From contig JABEVE010000053.1 in the NCBI GenBank assembly GCA_013044035.1, positions 19,166-83,165 on the forward strand: a stretch of DNA of 64,000 nt. The letters are read 5' to 3'. Position numbers and translations under genes: made by a program. The stretch's first letter is position 1. Each line of letters opens with the position of its first letter. Shown piece by piece: positions 40,562 to 54,303 of this stretch. The DNA is from Burkholderiales bacterium. GTDB taxonomy: Bacteria > Pseudomonadota > Gammaproteobacteria > Burkholderiales > Burkholderiaceae_C. Below the pieces are notes generated by a model. It searched no databases and was not told the origin of the DNA. It saw only the letters and a list, made by a program, of their open reading frames with translations.

Positions 40562-43500
40562 ATGCCCAAGCGCACAGACATTCAAAGCATCCTGATCATC
40601 GGTGCCGGCCCGATCGTCATCGGCCAAGCCTGCGAGTTCGATTATTCCGGAGCCCAGGCCTGCAAGGCCTTGCGTGAAGAGGGTTACAAGGTCATATTGG
40701 TCAACAGCAATCCGGCCACGATCATGACCGATCCGGAAACGGCCGACGTCACCTACATCGAGCCCATCACCTGGCAAGTGGTCGAGACCATCATTGCCCG
40801 CGAGCGTCCCGATGCCATCCTGCCGACCATGGGTGGACAGACCGCGCTGAACTGCGCCCTCGACCTGCACCACAACGGTGTGCTGACCAAGTACGGCGTG
40901 GAACTCATCGGTGCCAAGCCCGAGGCCATCGACATGGCCGAGGACCGGCAGAAATTCAAGCAGGCCATGACCCGCATCGGCCTGGGTTCGGCGCGTTCGG
41001 GCATCGCCCATACCCTGGACGAAGCCTGGGGCGTGCAGAAGACCATCGGCTTTCCCACCGTCATTCGCCCCAGCTTCACGCTTGGCGGAACGGGCGGCGG
41101 CATCGCCTACAACCCGGAAGAGTTCGAGACCATTTGCAAACGCGGCATCGAAGCTTCGCCGACCAGTGAGCTGTTGATCGAGGAATCGTTGATCGGCTGG
41201 AAGGAGTTCGAGATGGAGGTTGTGCGCGACCGCGCGGACAACTGCATCATCGTCTGCTCGATCGAGAACCTCGACCCGATGGGTGTGCACACCGGGGATT
41301 CGATCACCGTCGCTCCGGCGCAAACCCTGACCGACAAGGAATACCAGGTCATGCGCGACGCCAGCATTGCCGTGCTGCGCGAGATTGGCGTGGATACCGG
41401 CGGATCCAACGTGCAGTTTGCCGTGAATCCGGCTGACGGCCGGCTCATCGTCATCGAGATGAATCCGCGTGTGTCGCGATCCTCCGCGCTGGCCTCGAAA
41501 GCCACAGGATTCCCCATTGCCAAGATCGCGGCCAAGTTGGCCGTGGGCTACACGCTGGACGAGTTGCGCAACGACATCACCGGTGGCATCACCCCGGCGT
41601 CGTTCGAGCCGACCATCGATTATGTGGTCACCAAGGTTCCGCGCTTCGCCTTCGAGAAATTTCCCCAGGCTGATGCACGCCTGACGACCCAGATGAAATC
41701 CGTGGGCGAGGTCATGGCCATCGGTCGGACCTTTCAGGAAAGTTTCCAGAAAGCGCTGCGCGGTCTGGAAGTCGGTGTCGACGGCCTCAACCAGAAAACC
41801 ATCGATCGCGAGACGTTGGAGCGCGAACTCGGCGAGCCCGGCCCGGAGCGCATCTGGTATCTGGGTGACGCCTTGGCGCAGGGCTTCAGCCTGGATGATG
41901 TACACCAGCTCACCCGCATCGATCCCTGGTTCCTGGCACAGATCAAGGACATCGTCGATACCGAACTGCAACTCGAGCGCACCCAGCTCGAAGCACTGGA
42001 TGCCAACACGCTGCGCTGGCTCAAGCGCAAGGGTTTTTCGGATCGGCGTATGGCCTATTTGCTCAAGTCCACCGAGAGCGCCGTGCGCAAGCGCCGTCAC
42101 GAGTTGGGCGTGCGCCCGGTGTACAAGCGGGTCGATACCTGTGCCGCCGAGTTTGCCACGCAGACCGCCTACCTCTACTCGACTTACGAGGAGGAGTGCG
42201 AGTCCGAGCCCACCGATCGCAAGAAAATCATGGTGCTGGGCGGCGGGCCCAACCGCATCGGCCAGGGTATCGAGTTCGATTATTGCTGCGTGCATGCGGC
42301 GCTCGCGCTGCGCGAAGACGGCTACGAGACCATCATGGTCAACTGCAACCCCGAAACCGTCTCGACCGATTACGACACGTCCGACCGACTCTACTTCGAG
42401 CCGCTGACGCTGGAAGATGTGCTGGAAATCGTCGACAAGGAAAAACCCACTGGCGTCATCGTGCAATACGGCGGCCAGACGCCACTGAAGCTGGCGCTGG
42501 CGCTGGAGGCTGCAGGCGTGCCCATCATCGGCACCAGCCCGGACATGATCGACGCCGCCGAGGACCGCGAGCGATTCCAGCATCTCATCAACGATTTGGG
42601 TTTGCTGCAACCAGCCAACCGCACCGCACGCTCCGAGGCGGAGGCCATCGCCAGGGCCGAGGACATCGGCTATCCACTGGTGGTACGCCCCAGCTATGTG
42701 CTGGGTGGACGGGCGATGGACATCGTGCACGAGCAACGCGATCTCGAGCGTTACATGCGCGAGGCCGTCAAGGTGTCGCACGACTCGCCCGTGCTGCTCG
42801 ACCGCTTTCTCAACGATGCCATCGAATGCGATGTCGATGCCATTTGCGATGGCCATGACGTGTTCGTTGCCGGTGTCATGGAACATATCGAGCAGGCTGG
42901 GGTGCACTCGGGCGATTCGGCCTGCTCGCTGCCACCCTATTCGCTGTCGGCTGCCACCATCGCCGAGCTCAAGCGCCAGACCGTGGCCATGGCACATGGG
43001 CTGCATGTGGTGGGTTTGATGAACGTGCAGTTTGCGATTCAGCAAGACGGTGGCGAGGATCGCATCTTCGTGCTGGAGGTCAACCCCCGCGCTTCCCGCA
43101 CCGTTCCCTTCGTCTCCAAGGCCACCGGCCTGCAACTGGCCAAGATCGCCGCGCGCTGCATGGTCGGCCAGACCCTGGCGGGGCAACGCATTCCTGCTGA
43201 GGTCGTACCCGACTACTTCAGTGTGAAAGAGGCGGTTTTCCCATTCGTCAAATTCCCCGGGGTCGATCCCATACTCGGTCCCGAAATGAAATCCACCGGC
43301 GAGGTGATGGGAGTGGGCCGCAGCTTTGGCGAGGCTTTCGTCAAATCGCAAATTGCCGCGGGCTCACGCTTGCCGGAGGTGGGCGTTCCCGGCAGCGCCA
43401 AGGTGTTCCTGTCCGTCAAGAACAACGACAAGGCGCGCATGGTGGATGTCGCGCGCGAGTTGGTGGCCATGGGCTTCCTGCTCACGGCCACGCGCGGCAC

Positions 43501-43804
43501 GGCGGCTTCCTTGGCGGCGGCTGGCTTACCGGTGGACGTGGTCAACAAGGTCACCGAAGGCCGACCCAATGTCGTCGACATGATGAAGAACGGCGACATC
43601 GTGCTGGTGGTCAACACGGTGGAGGAGCGACGCAACGCGATTGCCGATTCCCGTGCCATCCGCATCACCGCCCTGGCCAGCCGTGTGGCCACCTTCACCA
43701 CCATCGCAGGGGCCGAAGCTGCCGTGGAGGGGATGAAGTGCCTACGGCAGTTTGAGGTCTATCCGCTGCAGGCTTTACATCAGTCGCTGCGTTTGGCACA
43801 CTGA
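40562..43804 (+). CDS. carB: Carbamoyl-phosphate synthase large subunit
   Basis: 1080 aa; duplicated ATP-grasp halves ([30 protein letters not shown]). Confidence 0.98.
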   Translation: MPKRTDIQSILIIGAGPIVIGQACEFDYSGAQACKALREEGYKVILVNSNPATIMTDPETADVTYIEPITWQVVETIIARERPDAILPTMGGQTALNCALDLHHNGVLTKYGVELIGAKPEAIDMAEDRQKFKQAMTRIGLGSARSGIAHTLDEAWGVQKTIGFPTVIRPSFTLGGTGGGIAYNPEEFETICKRGIEASPTSELLIEESLIGWKEFEMEVVRDRADNCIIVCSIENLDPMGVHTGDSITVAPAQTLTDKEYQVMRDASIAVLREIGVDTGGSNVQFAVNPADGRLIVIEMNPRVSRSSALASKATGFPIAKIAAKLAVGYTLDELRNDITGGITPASFEPTIDYVVTKVPRFAFEKFPQADARLTTQMKSVGEVMAIGRTFQESFQKALRGLEVGVDGLNQKTIDRETLERELGEPGPERIWYLGDALAQGFSLDDVHQLTRIDPWFLAQIKDIVDTELQLERTQLEALDANTLRWLKRKGFSDRRMAYLLKSTESAVRKRRHELGVRPVYKRVDTCAAEFATQTAYLYSTYEEECESEPTDRKKIMVLGGGPNRIGQGIEFDYCCVHAALALREDGYETIMVNCNPETVSTDYDTSDRLYFEPLTLEDVLEIVDKEKPTGVIVQYGGQTPLKLALALEAAGVPIIGTSPDMIDAAEDRERFQHLINDLGLLQPANRTARSEAEAIARAEDIGYPLVVRPSYVLGGRAMDIVHEQRDLERYMREAVKVSHDSPVLLDRFLNDAIECDVDAICDGHDVFVAGVMEHIEQAGVHSGDSACSLPPYSLSAATIAELKRQTVAMAHGLHVVGLMNVQFAIQQDGGEDRIFVLEVNPRASRTVPFVSKATGLQLAKIAARCMVGQTLAGQRIPAEVVPDYFSVKEAVFPFVKFPGVDPILGPEMKSTGEVMGVGRSFGEAFVKSQIAAGSRLPEVGVPGSAKVFLSVKNNDKARMVDVARELVAMGFLLTATRGTAASLAAAGLPVDVVNKVTEGRPNVVDMMKNGDIVLVVNTVEERRNAIADSRAIRITALASRVATFTTIAGAEAAVEGMKCLRQFEVYPLQALHQSLRLAH

Positions 43805-43822
43805 GCAGATAGATCGATGAAT

Positions 43823-43856
43823 CGCCGTGGCAGTGCGCTGCTGCGGCGTTTTTTTT
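43823..43856 (+). terminator. Rho-independent terminator after carB
   Basis: CGCCGTGGCAG-TGCG-CTGCTGCGGCG imperfect stem followed by T8. Confidence 0.75.
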
Positions 43857-43882
43857 GAAATGCCATCACTGGATCATTTTTC

Positions 43883-44356
43883 ATGTCCACACCCATGACC
43901 CGCCGCGGCGCGGAAAAACTCAAGGCTGAACTGCAGCGCCTCAAATCCGTTGAGCGTCATGCCGTCATTCAGGCCATTGCCGAGGCAAGGGCGCAAGGCG
44001 ATTTGTCGGAAAACGCCGAGTACGAAGCGGCGAAGGATCGCCAGGGCTTTATCGAAGGCCGAATTGCCGAGCTGGAAACCAAGCTGTCGTCGGCGCAGAT
44101 CATCGATCCCGCCGAACTGCATGCCGAAGGTCGGGTCGTGTTCGGTGCCACCGTGGAGTTGTCGGACGAGGAAAGTGGTGATGTCGTGGTCTACCAGATC
44201 GTCGGTGACGATGAGGCCGACTTGAAGCTGGGCATGATTTCCGTGAGTTCACCCATTGCCCGTGCACTCATCGGCAAGGAGGAGGGCGACATCGCCCAGG
44301 TCATGGCGCCGGGGGGGGTGCGTGGCTACGAGGTCGTCAAGGTGAAATACGCGTGA
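43883..44356 (+). CDS. greA: Transcription elongation factor GreA
   Basis: 157 aa; [50 protein letters not shown]. Confidence 0.97.
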   Translation: MSTPMTRRGAEKLKAELQRLKSVERHAVIQAIAEARAQGDLSENAEYEAAKDRQGFIEGRIAELETKLSSAQIIDPAELHAEGRVVFGATVELSDEESGDVVVYQIVGDDEADLKLGMISVSSPIARALIGKEEGDIAQVMAPGGVRGYEVVKVKYA

Positions 44357-44787
44357 GTGCGCTCCTGCACTTGCGACTGCGCTTCTTGCTTGCCGCCTTG
44401 TGGCTTGGCGGCTTGGCAGCCGTTGGCCTGATCGGCGCGCCGACGGCTTTTGCCATCGTGCCGGACAAGATGGTGGCCGCCATGGTGGCCAGTCGTATGT
44501 TCTATCTCATGACTCTTGCCGCGCTGATGCTCGGCCTCGCGCTGGCTTTGTTGGAGCGTCGTCACGCCAAGCCACTCTCGGCGGCAAAGCCTTTTTTTCT
44601 GGTTCTTGGCGGCATTTTCTTTGCTGTGCTGGGCGAGTTCGGCGTTGTGCCCAACCTGATTCAAGCCGCCGTCAACCACGCAGCCAATGCCGGCAGTTGG
44701 CATGCGGCTGCAAGTTTGGTCTATTTGTTGCAGGCAGTGTGCGTGTCTGCATATGCCTGGATGTTGCCGGCCGCAACTGAACGGTGA
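44353..44787 (+). CDS. DUF4149-like membrane protein
   Basis: 144 aa with about four TM segments; 4-nt overlap with greA; conserved position in Burkholderiales by memory. Confidence 0.7.
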   Translation: MSALLHLRLRFLLAALWLGGLAAVGLIGAPTAFAIVPDKMVAAMVASRMFYLMTLAALMLGLALALLERRHAKPLSAAKPFFLVLGGIFFAVLGEFGVVPNLIQAAVNHAANAGSWHAAASLVYLLQAVCVSAYAWMLPAATER

Positions 44788-44831
44788 GCCGTGCCCTGAG
44801 CCTTTGGTTCTGGCGGCTTGCGTGCATGGCT

Positions 44832-45311
44832 TCAGCCCAGCCGAATTTTCTTGATGCTGGATTGACGTGGTTTGGCGCGCTTGACTTTGCCCGTGGCCGT
44901 CAGCCGCTCGTTGCCCAGAACGGTGACGCGTTTGATGCGGGCGCGGTGGGTCGGGCTGGTCGAGGGCACAACGACTTTCACCTGCTTGGGCCCTGCGCCC
45001 TTGGTTTTTCCTGTTGATGCGTCGTCGCGTTCAAGCGGAATGGGCCGGAACAGCACCAGAATCTTGCCGATGCTTTGCACCGGCGCAGCGCCCAGAGCTT
45101 CACAAATGCGCTCCATGCCTTCAGCACGAGCCACGCGATCATCCAAGGCCATGCGCACCTTGATCAGTCCGTGGGACGACAGGGCGCGATCAATTTCGGC
45201 CATGACGGCATCGGTCAGACCCTGGTCGCCGATCAACACGGTCGGTTTGAGCGGATGGGCCTGGGCGCGTTTGGTGCTGCGGTCGGCTGGGGTGAGGTGC
45301 AATGTGGTCAT
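44832..45311 (-). CDS. YhbY/CRM-domain RNA-binding protein
   Basis: AQAHPLKPTVLIGDQGLTDAVMAEIDRALSSHGLIKVRM; basic C-terminal tail; divergent from rlmE. Confidence 0.88.
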   Translation of the reverse strand: MTTLHLTPADRSTKRAQAHPLKPTVLIGDQGLTDAVMAEIDRALSSHGLIKVRMALDDRVARAEGMERICEALGAAPVQSIGKILVLFRPIPLERDDASTGKTKGAGPKQVKVVVPSTSPTHRARIKRVTVLGNERLTATGKVKRAKPRQSSIKKIRLG

Positions 45312-45383
45312 GCCTGAATTATCCGTCTTCTGCCGATTGCGCCCTCCGCAATTTCAAATCGTCCCGATGAAATCCCTGTTCTC

Positions 45384-46037
45384 ATGAAAAAAAATCGTTT
45401 CAAGAAAGCTTGGTTGAACGAGCACTTGCATGACCCGTTCGTCAAGCGGGCGCAAAAAGACAACTACCGCTCGCGCGCTGTGTACAAATTGCAGGAAATC
45501 GACGAGGACAACAGCTTGGTGATGCCCGGCCATGTCGTGGTGGATCTTGGCAGCGCGCCCGGAGCCTGGTCCCAATATCTGAGTCGCAAACTGGCCAGTC
45601 CCGAGGGTGGCCTGCGAGGGACGGTCCTTGCGCTGGATTTGTTGCCCATGGAGCCGGTGACTGGCGTGCAGTTCATCCAAGGGGATTTTCGCGAAGCCGA
45701 TGTGCTTGCACGACTCGAAGCGGCGCTGCAGGGCAGACGAGTGAATGTTTTGCTGTCGGATATGGCCCCCAATCTTTCGGGCATCGCCTCAGCCGACGCT
45801 GCGCGCATCGAACACCTCGCCGATCTTGCGCTCGACTTTGCGCGCAACTGGCTGAGCGAGGATGGTGTGATGCTGATCAAGAGCTTTCACACCGGCTATT
45901 TCAGTCAGATCGTCAACCGCTTCAAGTTGCAATTCAAAACCGTGAAGGCGATCAAACCCAAGGCATCGCGAGACCGCTCGGCTGAGGTGTTCATCTTGGG
46001 TAGGGATCCGAAAATTGCAGTGCCGACTCCCATTTAA
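45384..46037 (+). CDS. rlmE: 23S rRNA (uridine-2'-O-)-methyltransferase RlmE
   Basis: [40 protein letters not shown]. Confidence 0.95.
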   Translation: MKKNRFKKAWLNEHLHDPFVKRAQKDNYRSRAVYKLQEIDEDNSLVMPGHVVVDLGSAPGAWSQYLSRKLASPEGGLRGTVLALDLLPMEPVTGVQFIQGDFREADVLARLEAALQGRRVNVLLSDMAPNLSGIASADAARIEHLADLALDFARNWLSEDGVMLIKSFHTGYFSQIVNRFKLQFKTVKAIKPKASRDRSAEVFILGRDPKIAVPTPI

Positions 46038-46206
46038 ACTATGGCCTTGGTAATTTTCATAGTTATTGGCTAAAAATTTCCTTCGGTCTTGTGGGCCTAC
46101 TCGTAGAAAAGAGGGAGTCAAGACTTGATTCACCTAGAATTGGACTCAGATTAGGTGTGGTGCGATTCAAGCGTTAGCTCCACGCCGGAGCCTCCAGGAG
46201 TCTGTT

Positions 46207-48108
<1,902 letters not shown>

Positions 48109-48125
48109 GTCGCTCCTTCAATGCA

Positions 48126-48151
48126 ACGGCCCGGTCACCGGGCCGTTTTTT
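48126..48151 (+). terminator. Rho-independent terminator after ftsH
   Basis: ACGGCCCGG-TCA-CCGGGCCGT followed by a T-run. Confidence 0.9.
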
Positions 48152-48186
48152 CATCGGTAACCCAACCACGCCACCATCGAGATTGC

Positions 48187-49014
48187 ATGCTTCAACACTG
48201 GTTGGCGGGTCGATTTCAATTGGCGCTTTCTCGCCCATTGGTGATGGGCATCGTCAACGTCACGCCCGACTCGTTTTCCGACGGCGGCCAGCACAGCGAC
48301 GTACGCTTGGCCATCGGTCATGCAGGCAGGTTGCTGGAGGAGGGCGCCGACATCCTCGACATCGGCGGTGAGTCCACGCGTCCCGGATCGATCCCTGTGG
48401 ATGCCGACACCGAGTGGGCACGCATTGAGCCGGTGCTGCGCGAAGCCGTCTTGTGGGGCGTGCCGGTGTCGGTCGACAGCTACAGGCCGCAAACCATGCG
48501 ACGCGCGCTCGACCTGGGCGTGGACATCATCAATGATGTGTATGCCTTGCGCATGCCTGGGGCGCAAGCCGTAGCCTTAGCTTCGCAGGCCGGCATCTGC
48601 CTCATGCACATGCAGGGAGAGCCCGGCACCATGCAACTCCAACCTCAGTATGGCGACGTGATCGCAGAGGTCCGGAGCTTTCTGCTGCAACGCGTTGCCG
48701 ATCTGCTGGCGTTGGGTATTCCCGCAGCGCGTCTTTGTCTCGACCCAGGTTTTGGTTTTGGCAAGTCTCTCGCGCACAACATGAGCCTGGCTCGGGGACT
48801 CGAGATGCTGACGTCATGTGGCTACCCAGTCCTGGTGGGCGTCTCGCGCAAATCCATGATCGGCGGCACGTCCGGACGCCCGGTAGCCGAGCGCCTTCCA
48901 GGCAGTCTTGCCGCGGCATTGGCATGCGTCGCCGCGGGTGCGCGCATCGTCCGCGTGCACGACGTTGCCGCCACCGCCGACGCCTTGAAAGTGTGGACAG
49001 CCATGCGCGGATGA
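48187..49014 (+). CDS. folP: Dihydropteroate synthase
   Basis: MGIVNVTPDSFSDGGQHSD, DIGGESTRPG, LDPGFGFGKSLAHN. Confidence 0.96.
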   Translation: MLQHWLAGRFQLALSRPLVMGIVNVTPDSFSDGGQHSDVRLAIGHAGRLLEEGADILDIGGESTRPGSIPVDADTEWARIEPVLREAVLWGVPVSVDSYRPQTMRRALDLGVDIINDVYALRMPGAQAVALASQAGICLMHMQGEPGTMQLQPQYGDVIAEVRSFLLQRVADLLALGIPAARLCLDPGFGFGKSLAHNMSLARGLEMLTSCGYPVLVGVSRKSMIGGTSGRPVAERLPGSLAAALACVAAGARIVRVHDVAATADALKVWTAMRG

Positions 49015-49102
49015 GGGCGGCCGCTCCTCATCCCGCAATCGCGGTTTGGCAAAATCCGGCCCCATGTCTACAGTGTGACAACCTTCTCGCGGCGCAATCC
49101 AG

Positions 49103-50422
49103 ATGAGCAGACAGTATTTCGGAACCGACGGTGTGCGCGGACGCGTGGGCAAGAGCCCCATCGTCCCCGAATTCGGCTTGCGCCTGGGCCAGGCTGCTGG
49201 GCGCGTGCTGCGCCGGCATGGTGTGGAGCGCCCGGTGGTGCTGATCGGCAAAGATACCCGCGTCTCCGGCTACATGCTCGAGGCGGCGCTGGAATGCGGC
49301 TTCTCGGCCGCTGGCTGTGACGTGGTGCTGGTCGGGCCACTGCCCACGCCCGGCGTGGCCTACCTCACACGGGCACTGCGGCTGGATCTGGGCGTGGTCA
49401 TCAGTGCCTCGCACAACCCGTTTGCCGACAATGGCATCAAATTTTTTTCTGCCGGCGGCAGCAAACTGCCCGACGCCTGGGAATTGGAAGTCGAAGCGGA
49501 ACTGCCAGTCGCCGAGGGTTGCGTGCCTTCCGAGCAACTCGGGAAAGCGCGCCGGCTGGACGATGCGGCGGGGCGCTACATCGAGTTTTGCAAAAGCACA
49601 TTTCCCAACCACCTGACTTTGAGAGGTCTGCGTCTGGTGGTGGACTGTGCCCATGGCGCGGCCTATCACATTGCCCCGGCGGTATTTCACGAGCTTGGGG
49701 CCGAGGTGATTTCCATCGGCGTTCAGCCCGATGGTTTCAACATCAACAAGGACGTCGGCGCCACGGCGCCGGATGCCTTGATCCGCGCCGTCGAGACGCA
49801 TCGTGCCGACTATGGCATCGCTCTCGATGGCGACGCCGATCGCCTGCAGATCGTCGACGCGCATGGCCGGTTGTTCAATGGCGACGAGTTGCTCTATCTG
49901 CTGGCGGCCGACCGCAGGCCTGCGGGGGTCGTCGGCACGCTCATGACCAACCTCGCCGTGGAGCAGGCGATCAAGGCGCAAGGGCTGGAGTTCGTGCGTG
50001 CCGCAGTGGGCGACCGCTATGTGCTGGAGGAACTGCTGGCACGCGGTTGGCAACTCGGTGGAGAGGGGTCCGGGCACATCCTGCTTCTGGACCGCCACAC
50101 GACGGGCGACGGCGTCGTCGCCGCCCTGCAAATGCTGGAATTGGTGGTGCGCACCGGCAAGAGTCTGGCCGGGCAACTCGTCGCGGTGAGCCTGTATCCG
50201 CAGACTTTGCTCAATGTCCAACTCCCGCCAGGCCTGGACTGGAAGACGCATCCAGGTTTTGCCCAAGCCCGGGCCGCCGCGGAAGGCAGCCTCAACGGCT
50301 GCGGCCGTGTCCTCATACGTCCGAGCGGCACCGAGCCGGTGCTGCGCATCATGGTTGAACATGCCGATGCGCAAGTTGGCGAGCAGACAGCGCGAGAACT
50401 CGCGGACTCGCTACGCCCATAG
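49103..50422 (+). CDS. glmM: Phosphoglucosamine mutase
   Basis: [20 protein letters not shown]; phosphoserine loop [24 protein letters not shown]. Confidence 0.97.
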   Translation: MSRQYFGTDGVRGRVGKSPIVPEFGLRLGQAAGRVLRRHGVERPVVLIGKDTRVSGYMLEAALECGFSAAGCDVVLVGPLPTPGVAYLTRALRLDLGVVISASHNPFADNGIKFFSAGGSKLPDAWELEVEAELPVAEGCVPSEQLGKARRLDDAAGRYIEFCKSTFPNHLTLRGLRLVVDCAHGAAYHIAPAVFHELGAEVISIGVQPDGFNINKDVGATAPDALIRAVETHRADYGIALDGDADRLQIVDAHGRLFNGDELLYLLAADRRPAGVVGTLMTNLAVEQAIKAQGLEFVRAAVGDRYVLEELLARGWQLGGEGSGHILLLDRHTTGDGVVAALQMLELVVRTGKSLAGQLVAVSLYPQTLLNVQLPPGLDWKTHPGFAQARAAAEGSLNGCGRVLIRPSGTEPVLRIMVEHADAQVGEQTARELADSLRP

Positions 50423-50443
50423 TGAGGCCGAAAGCACCCATGA

Positions 50444-50461
50444 CCGTCATATGATTGTCAC
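50444..50461 (+). promoter_or_regulatory. Pho box upstream of pstS
   Basis: CCGTCAT-ATGA-TTGTCAC: two 7-bp half-sites with 4-bp spacer; TAGGAT -10-like hexamer 10 bp downstream. Confidence 0.75.
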
Positions 50462-50527
50462 AATGCATGCCTAGGATGGTCATCGTGGCAAAAAACCACG
50501 CCGAATCTATCCCTAGGAGAGTGACTC

Positions 50528-51568
50528 ATGAAATTAAATCGTCGATTGTTTGCCAAAGCTGCAGTTGCTGTTGCCGTGTCAGGTGCGGTCGCCGCTAGCC
50601 TGATGACCACAGCTTTCGCTGGTGTGAATCTGACAGGTGCGGGAAGCACTTGGGTCTATCCGCTGGTGGTCAAGTGGTCTACTGCCTATGAAAAACAGAC
50701 CGGCATCCAAGTCAACTATCAAGGTATCGGTTCCGGTGGTGGCATCGCCCAGATCAAGGCGGGCACTGTGGCTTTTGGCGCCAGTGACATGCCCTTGAAG
50801 CCCGAAGACCTGGAAAAAGCTGGGTTGATCCAGTTTCCGACTGCAGTGGCGGGCGAAGACCTGGTGATGAACCTGCCTGGTGTCAAACCGGGTGAACTGA
50901 TTCTGAGTGGCCCTGTCGTCGCCGATATCTTCCTGGGCAAGATCAAAAAATGGAATGATCCGGCCCTCGAAAAACTCAACCCCGGTGTGAAATTGCCAGA
51001 TATGGCCATCACTGTGGTGCACCGTTCAGACGGCTCGGGCACTACGTTCACGTTTGCTGACTATCTATCGAAGGTGAGCCCCGAATGGAAGGAAAAAGTC
51101 GGCGCAAACACCTCGCTGAACTGGCCGGTTGGTGTCGGCGGCAAGGGCAATGAAGGCGTCGCTGCTTATGTGCAACGCATTCCAGGTTCGATTGGTTATG
51201 TCGAGTACGCCTACATCCTGGAAAACAAGATGAACTATGCCCGCATGATTAACCGCGATGGCAAAGTCGTCAGCCCCAGCCTCAAGGGCTTTCAGGATGC
51301 CGCAGCCCATGTCGACTTCAACAAGGCCCAAGATTTCTATGTGATCCTCACCGACCACACCGGCCCAGACACTTGGCCGATCTCTGGTTGTACCTGGCAG
51401 ATCCTGAGCAAAAAGGCGCCCAAGGCCACGAACGAGGAAGTCACCAAGTTCTTTCTCTGGGGCTTCGAGAATGGCCAAAAAATGGCAGAATCGATTGCCT
51501 TCGGCCCGCTGCCCCCGACCACGGTCAACACGATCAAGGCCTACTGGAAAAAAAATCTGGGTATCTGA
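50528..51568 (+). CDS. pstS: Phosphate ABC transporter substrate-binding protein
   Basis: Signal peptide; LTGAGSTWVYPLVVKWSTAYEKQTGIQVNYQGIGSGGGIAQIKAG; HRSDGSGTTFTFADYLSKV. Confidence 0.96.
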   Translation: MKLNRRLFAKAAVAVAVSGAVAASLMTTAFAGVNLTGAGSTWVYPLVVKWSTAYEKQTGIQVNYQGIGSGGGIAQIKAGTVAFGASDMPLKPEDLEKAGLIQFPTAVAGEDLVMNLPGVKPGELILSGPVVADIFLGKIKKWNDPALEKLNPGVKLPDMAITVVHRSDGSGTTFTFADYLSKVSPEWKEKVGANTSLNWPVGVGGKGNEGVAAYVQRIPGSIGYVEYAYILENKMNYARMINRDGKVVSPSLKGFQDAAAHVDFNKAQDFYVILTDHTGPDTWPISGCTWQILSKKAPKATNEEVTKFFLWGFENGQKMAESIAFGPLPPTTVNTIKAYWKKNLGI

Positions 51569-51589
51569 TGGATTCGAAAGAAGCTCAAT

Positions 51590-52597
51590 ATGAACGGCTC
51601 CGAGGTTGTGGCAAGCGAACAGCTTGAATTGGTTGCAGCTTCGGAGCAGAAATCCGCGGGGAAGGCGAGTTCTTCTACCGCGGATTTTTTGTTCCGCAAA
51701 GGCACGGGTTTCATCGCATTCGTTGTGGCAGCCACGTTGGTTGCCGTCATGGTTTCTCTGATCGTCGAAGGTTGGCAGGCGTTGCACACCTTCGGCTGGA
51801 AATTCCTCGTCACCAGCACCTGGGACCCAGTCACCAATCAGTATGGCGCCTTGGTCTTCATCATCGGTACGTTGGTGAGTTCGGCGATCGCCATGGTCAT
51901 CGCCGTACCTGTGAGCTTCGGTATCGCGCTGTTCATTTCCGAACTGTCGCCACGCTGGCTGCGTGGCCCGATTTCGGCGGTCATTGAACTGTTGGCGGCC
52001 ATTCCCAGCATCATCTACGGCATGTGGGGGCTGCTTGTATTCGCGCCGCGCTTCGCCCAGATCGAGCCCTGGATCAACGACCATCTGGGTGCTATTCCCG
52101 GCGTCGGCATGCTGTTCCAGGGGCCTCCCATGGGTATCGGCATGCTCTCTGCTGGCATTGTGCTGGCCATCATGATCATCCCCTTCATCGCCTCGATCAT
52201 GCGCGACGTGTTCCTCATCACACCTGCAGCGTTGAAAGAGTCTGCCTACGCGCTGGGGTCGACGACCTGGGAGGTCGCGCGTCACGTCATTCTCCCCTTC
52301 ACCCGCACAGCGGTGACGGGCGGCATTTTTCTGGGCCTCGGCCGTGCTTTGGGTGAGACCATGGCGGTGACCTTCATCATAGGCAACGCGAACAATCTGA
52401 GTGCCAGTCTTCTGATGCCTGGCAGTTCGATCGCTTCGGTCATCGCCAACGAATTCACCGAGGCCACGACGAGTTTGTACAAATCCTCTTTGCTGGCGCT
52501 CGGTCTGATCCTTTTCGTCATTACCTTCATCGTCCTCGCGCTGGCGAAACTTTTACTCTTGCGTCTGGAATCCAGTTTTGAGGGCAAGAAATCATGA
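51590..52597 (+). CDS. pstC: Phosphate ABC transporter permease PstC
   Basis: 335 aa multi-TM; GRALGETMAVTFIIGNA motif; gene order. Confidence 0.95.
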   Translation: MNGSEVVASEQLELVAASEQKSAGKASSSTADFLFRKGTGFIAFVVAATLVAVMVSLIVEGWQALHTFGWKFLVTSTWDPVTNQYGALVFIIGTLVSSAIAMVIAVPVSFGIALFISELSPRWLRGPISAVIELLAAIPSIIYGMWGLLVFAPRFAQIEPWINDHLGAIPGVGMLFQGPPMGIGMLSAGIVLAIMIIPFIASIMRDVFLITPAALKESAYALGSTTWEVARHVILPFTRTAVTGGIFLGLGRALGETMAVTFIIGNANNLSASLLMPGSSIASVIANEFTEATTSLYKSSLLALGLILFVITFIVLALAKLLLLRLESSFEGKKS

Positions 52598-53442
52598 TGT
52601 CGCTTTATGCTCGCCGTCAGTTGATCAACTGGATCAATATGACAATTGCCGTGCTCATGACCATCTTCGGTGTGTTCTGGGTGGTCTGGATTCTCTGGAC
52701 GACTTTGCGCTATGGCTTGCCAGCACTGAATCTGCAGCTTTTCACCCAAGACACGCCGCCGCCCGGTGGCACGGGTGGCGGTCTGCGCAACGCTTTCGTT
52801 GGCAGCCTGCTGCTGCTGGTGATCGCTGTCGCGATCGGCACGCCGATCGGCGTGTTGGCCGGCACCTGGCTTGGTGAATTCGCTGTCAAGCACAAGCTGG
52901 GTGCCATCGTGCGCTTTCTCAACGACATCTTGCTGAGTGCACCCTCCATCGTCATCGGCCTTTTCGCTTACGCCATTCTGGTCGATCCTTTGGGACACTT
53001 TTCGGCCTTTTCCGGTGGCGTGGCGCTGGCCCTGATCCTTATTCCGGTGGTCGTGCGCACAACCGACGAGATGCTCCGCCTGGTTCCCGGCTCGTTGCGC
53101 GAGGCCGCGATTGCGCTGGGAACGCCCTATTGGAAAATGGTGACCAAGATTACCTGGAAAGCCGCGTCCACAGGCATTCTCACAGGGATCATCCTGGGCA
53201 TTGCGCGCATCAGTGGCGAAACGGCGCCCTTGCTGTTTACGGCGCTGAACAATCAGTATTTCAGCCTCGATCTCAGTCATCCGATGGCGAATTTACCCAT
53301 CGTGATTTTTCAGTTCGCCATGAGCCCTTACGCCAACTGGCAGCAAATGGCCTGGGCCGGGGCGCTTGTTGCCGTGGTGTTTATCTTGCTGTTGAGCTTT
53401 AGTTCCCGCTGGCTCCTTAATCGAGGCGGGCCGAAAGTCTGA
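52594..53442 (+). CDS. pstA: Phosphate ABC transporter permease PstA
   Basis: 282 aa; [50 protein letters not shown]; overlaps pstC by 4 nt. Confidence 0.95.
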   Translation: MMSLYARRQLINWINMTIAVLMTIFGVFWVVWILWTTLRYGLPALNLQLFTQDTPPPGGTGGGLRNAFVGSLLLLVIAVAIGTPIGVLAGTWLGEFAVKHKLGAIVRFLNDILLSAPSIVIGLFAYAILVDPLGHFSAFSGGVALALILIPVVVRTTDEMLRLVPGSLREAAIALGTPYWKMVTKITWKAASTGILTGIILGIARISGETAPLLFTALNNQYFSLDLSHPMANLPIVIFQFAMSPYANWQQMAWAGALVAVVFILLLSFSSRWLLNRGGPKV

Positions 53443-53473
53443 GCGCCGCGTCATTCATACTCCATGCACCAAC

Positions 53474-54289
53474 ATGCAAACGTCCCTTGCCATCACCAAG
53501 CCTGAAAAAGCGAAACCCGCTGAGTTGAGCGATCAGGCGATCAAGATCAAGACCCGCAATCTGAATTTCTACTATGGGAAGTTCCAAGCGATCAAAGATG
53601 TGAGTCTCGACATTCCCCAGAATCAGGTGACGGCTTTCATCGGCCCATCGGGCTGCGGCAAATCCACATTGCTGCGTATGTTCAATCGCATGTACGAGTT
53701 GTACCCCGACCAGCGTGCAGAGGGTGAGATCAATATCGACGGCGAAAATATTCTGGCATCGAAAAAGAATGTCTCACTGATTCGCGCCAAGATTGGCATG
53801 GTGTTCCAGAAACCCACACCGTTCCCCATGTCGATCTACGAGAACATCGCGTTCGGTGTCCGTCTCTATGAAAAACTCAGTCGCGCTGAAATGGACGAAC
53901 GCGTGGAAGCCAGCCTGAAGAACGCTGGTTTGTGGGATGAAGTGAAGGACAAGTTGCAGCAGAACGGCATGAGCCTGTCCGGCGGACAGCAGCAGCGTCT
54001 GTGCATTGCGCGAGGTATTGCCATCAAACCCGAGGTGCTGCTGCTCGACGAACCCACCTCGGCACTCGATCCCATTTCCACGGCCAAGGTGGAGGAATTG
54101 GTGACTGAGTTGAAGAAAGACTATACGGTCGTCATCGTCACCCACAACATGCAGCAGGCAGCCCGGGTGTCGGACTACACCGCGTACATGTATCTGGGTG
54201 AGATGGTCGAGTTTGGCGACACCAATCAAATCTTCCTCAAGCCCAGGCGCCAGGAAACCGAGGATTACATCACCGGCCGATTCGGCTGA
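53474..54289 (+). CDS. pstB: Phosphate ABC transporter ATP-binding protein
   Basis: Walker [48 protein letters not shown]. Confidence 0.97.
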   Translation: MQTSLAITKPEKAKPAELSDQAIKIKTRNLNFYYGKFQAIKDVSLDIPQNQVTAFIGPSGCGKSTLLRMFNRMYELYPDQRAEGEINIDGENILASKKNVSLIRAKIGMVFQKPTPFPMSIYENIAFGVRLYEKLSRAEMDERVEASLKNAGLWDEVKDKLQQNGMSLSGGQQQRLCIARGIAIKPEVLLLDEPTSALDPISTAKVEELVTELKKDYTVVIVTHNMQQAARVSDYTAYMYLGEMVEFGDTNQIFLKPRRQETEDYITGRFG

Positions 54290-54303
54290 TGCGGAGAGCA
54301 ACC

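Noticed and set aside
38684-43351. 1555-aa ORF on the minus strand
   Set aside because: It lies antisense to carA, the LysE exporter and carB, which have unmistakable homologies; the long antisense frame is a GC-rich codon-usage artefact (low-complexity G/H/Q/R-rich translation).
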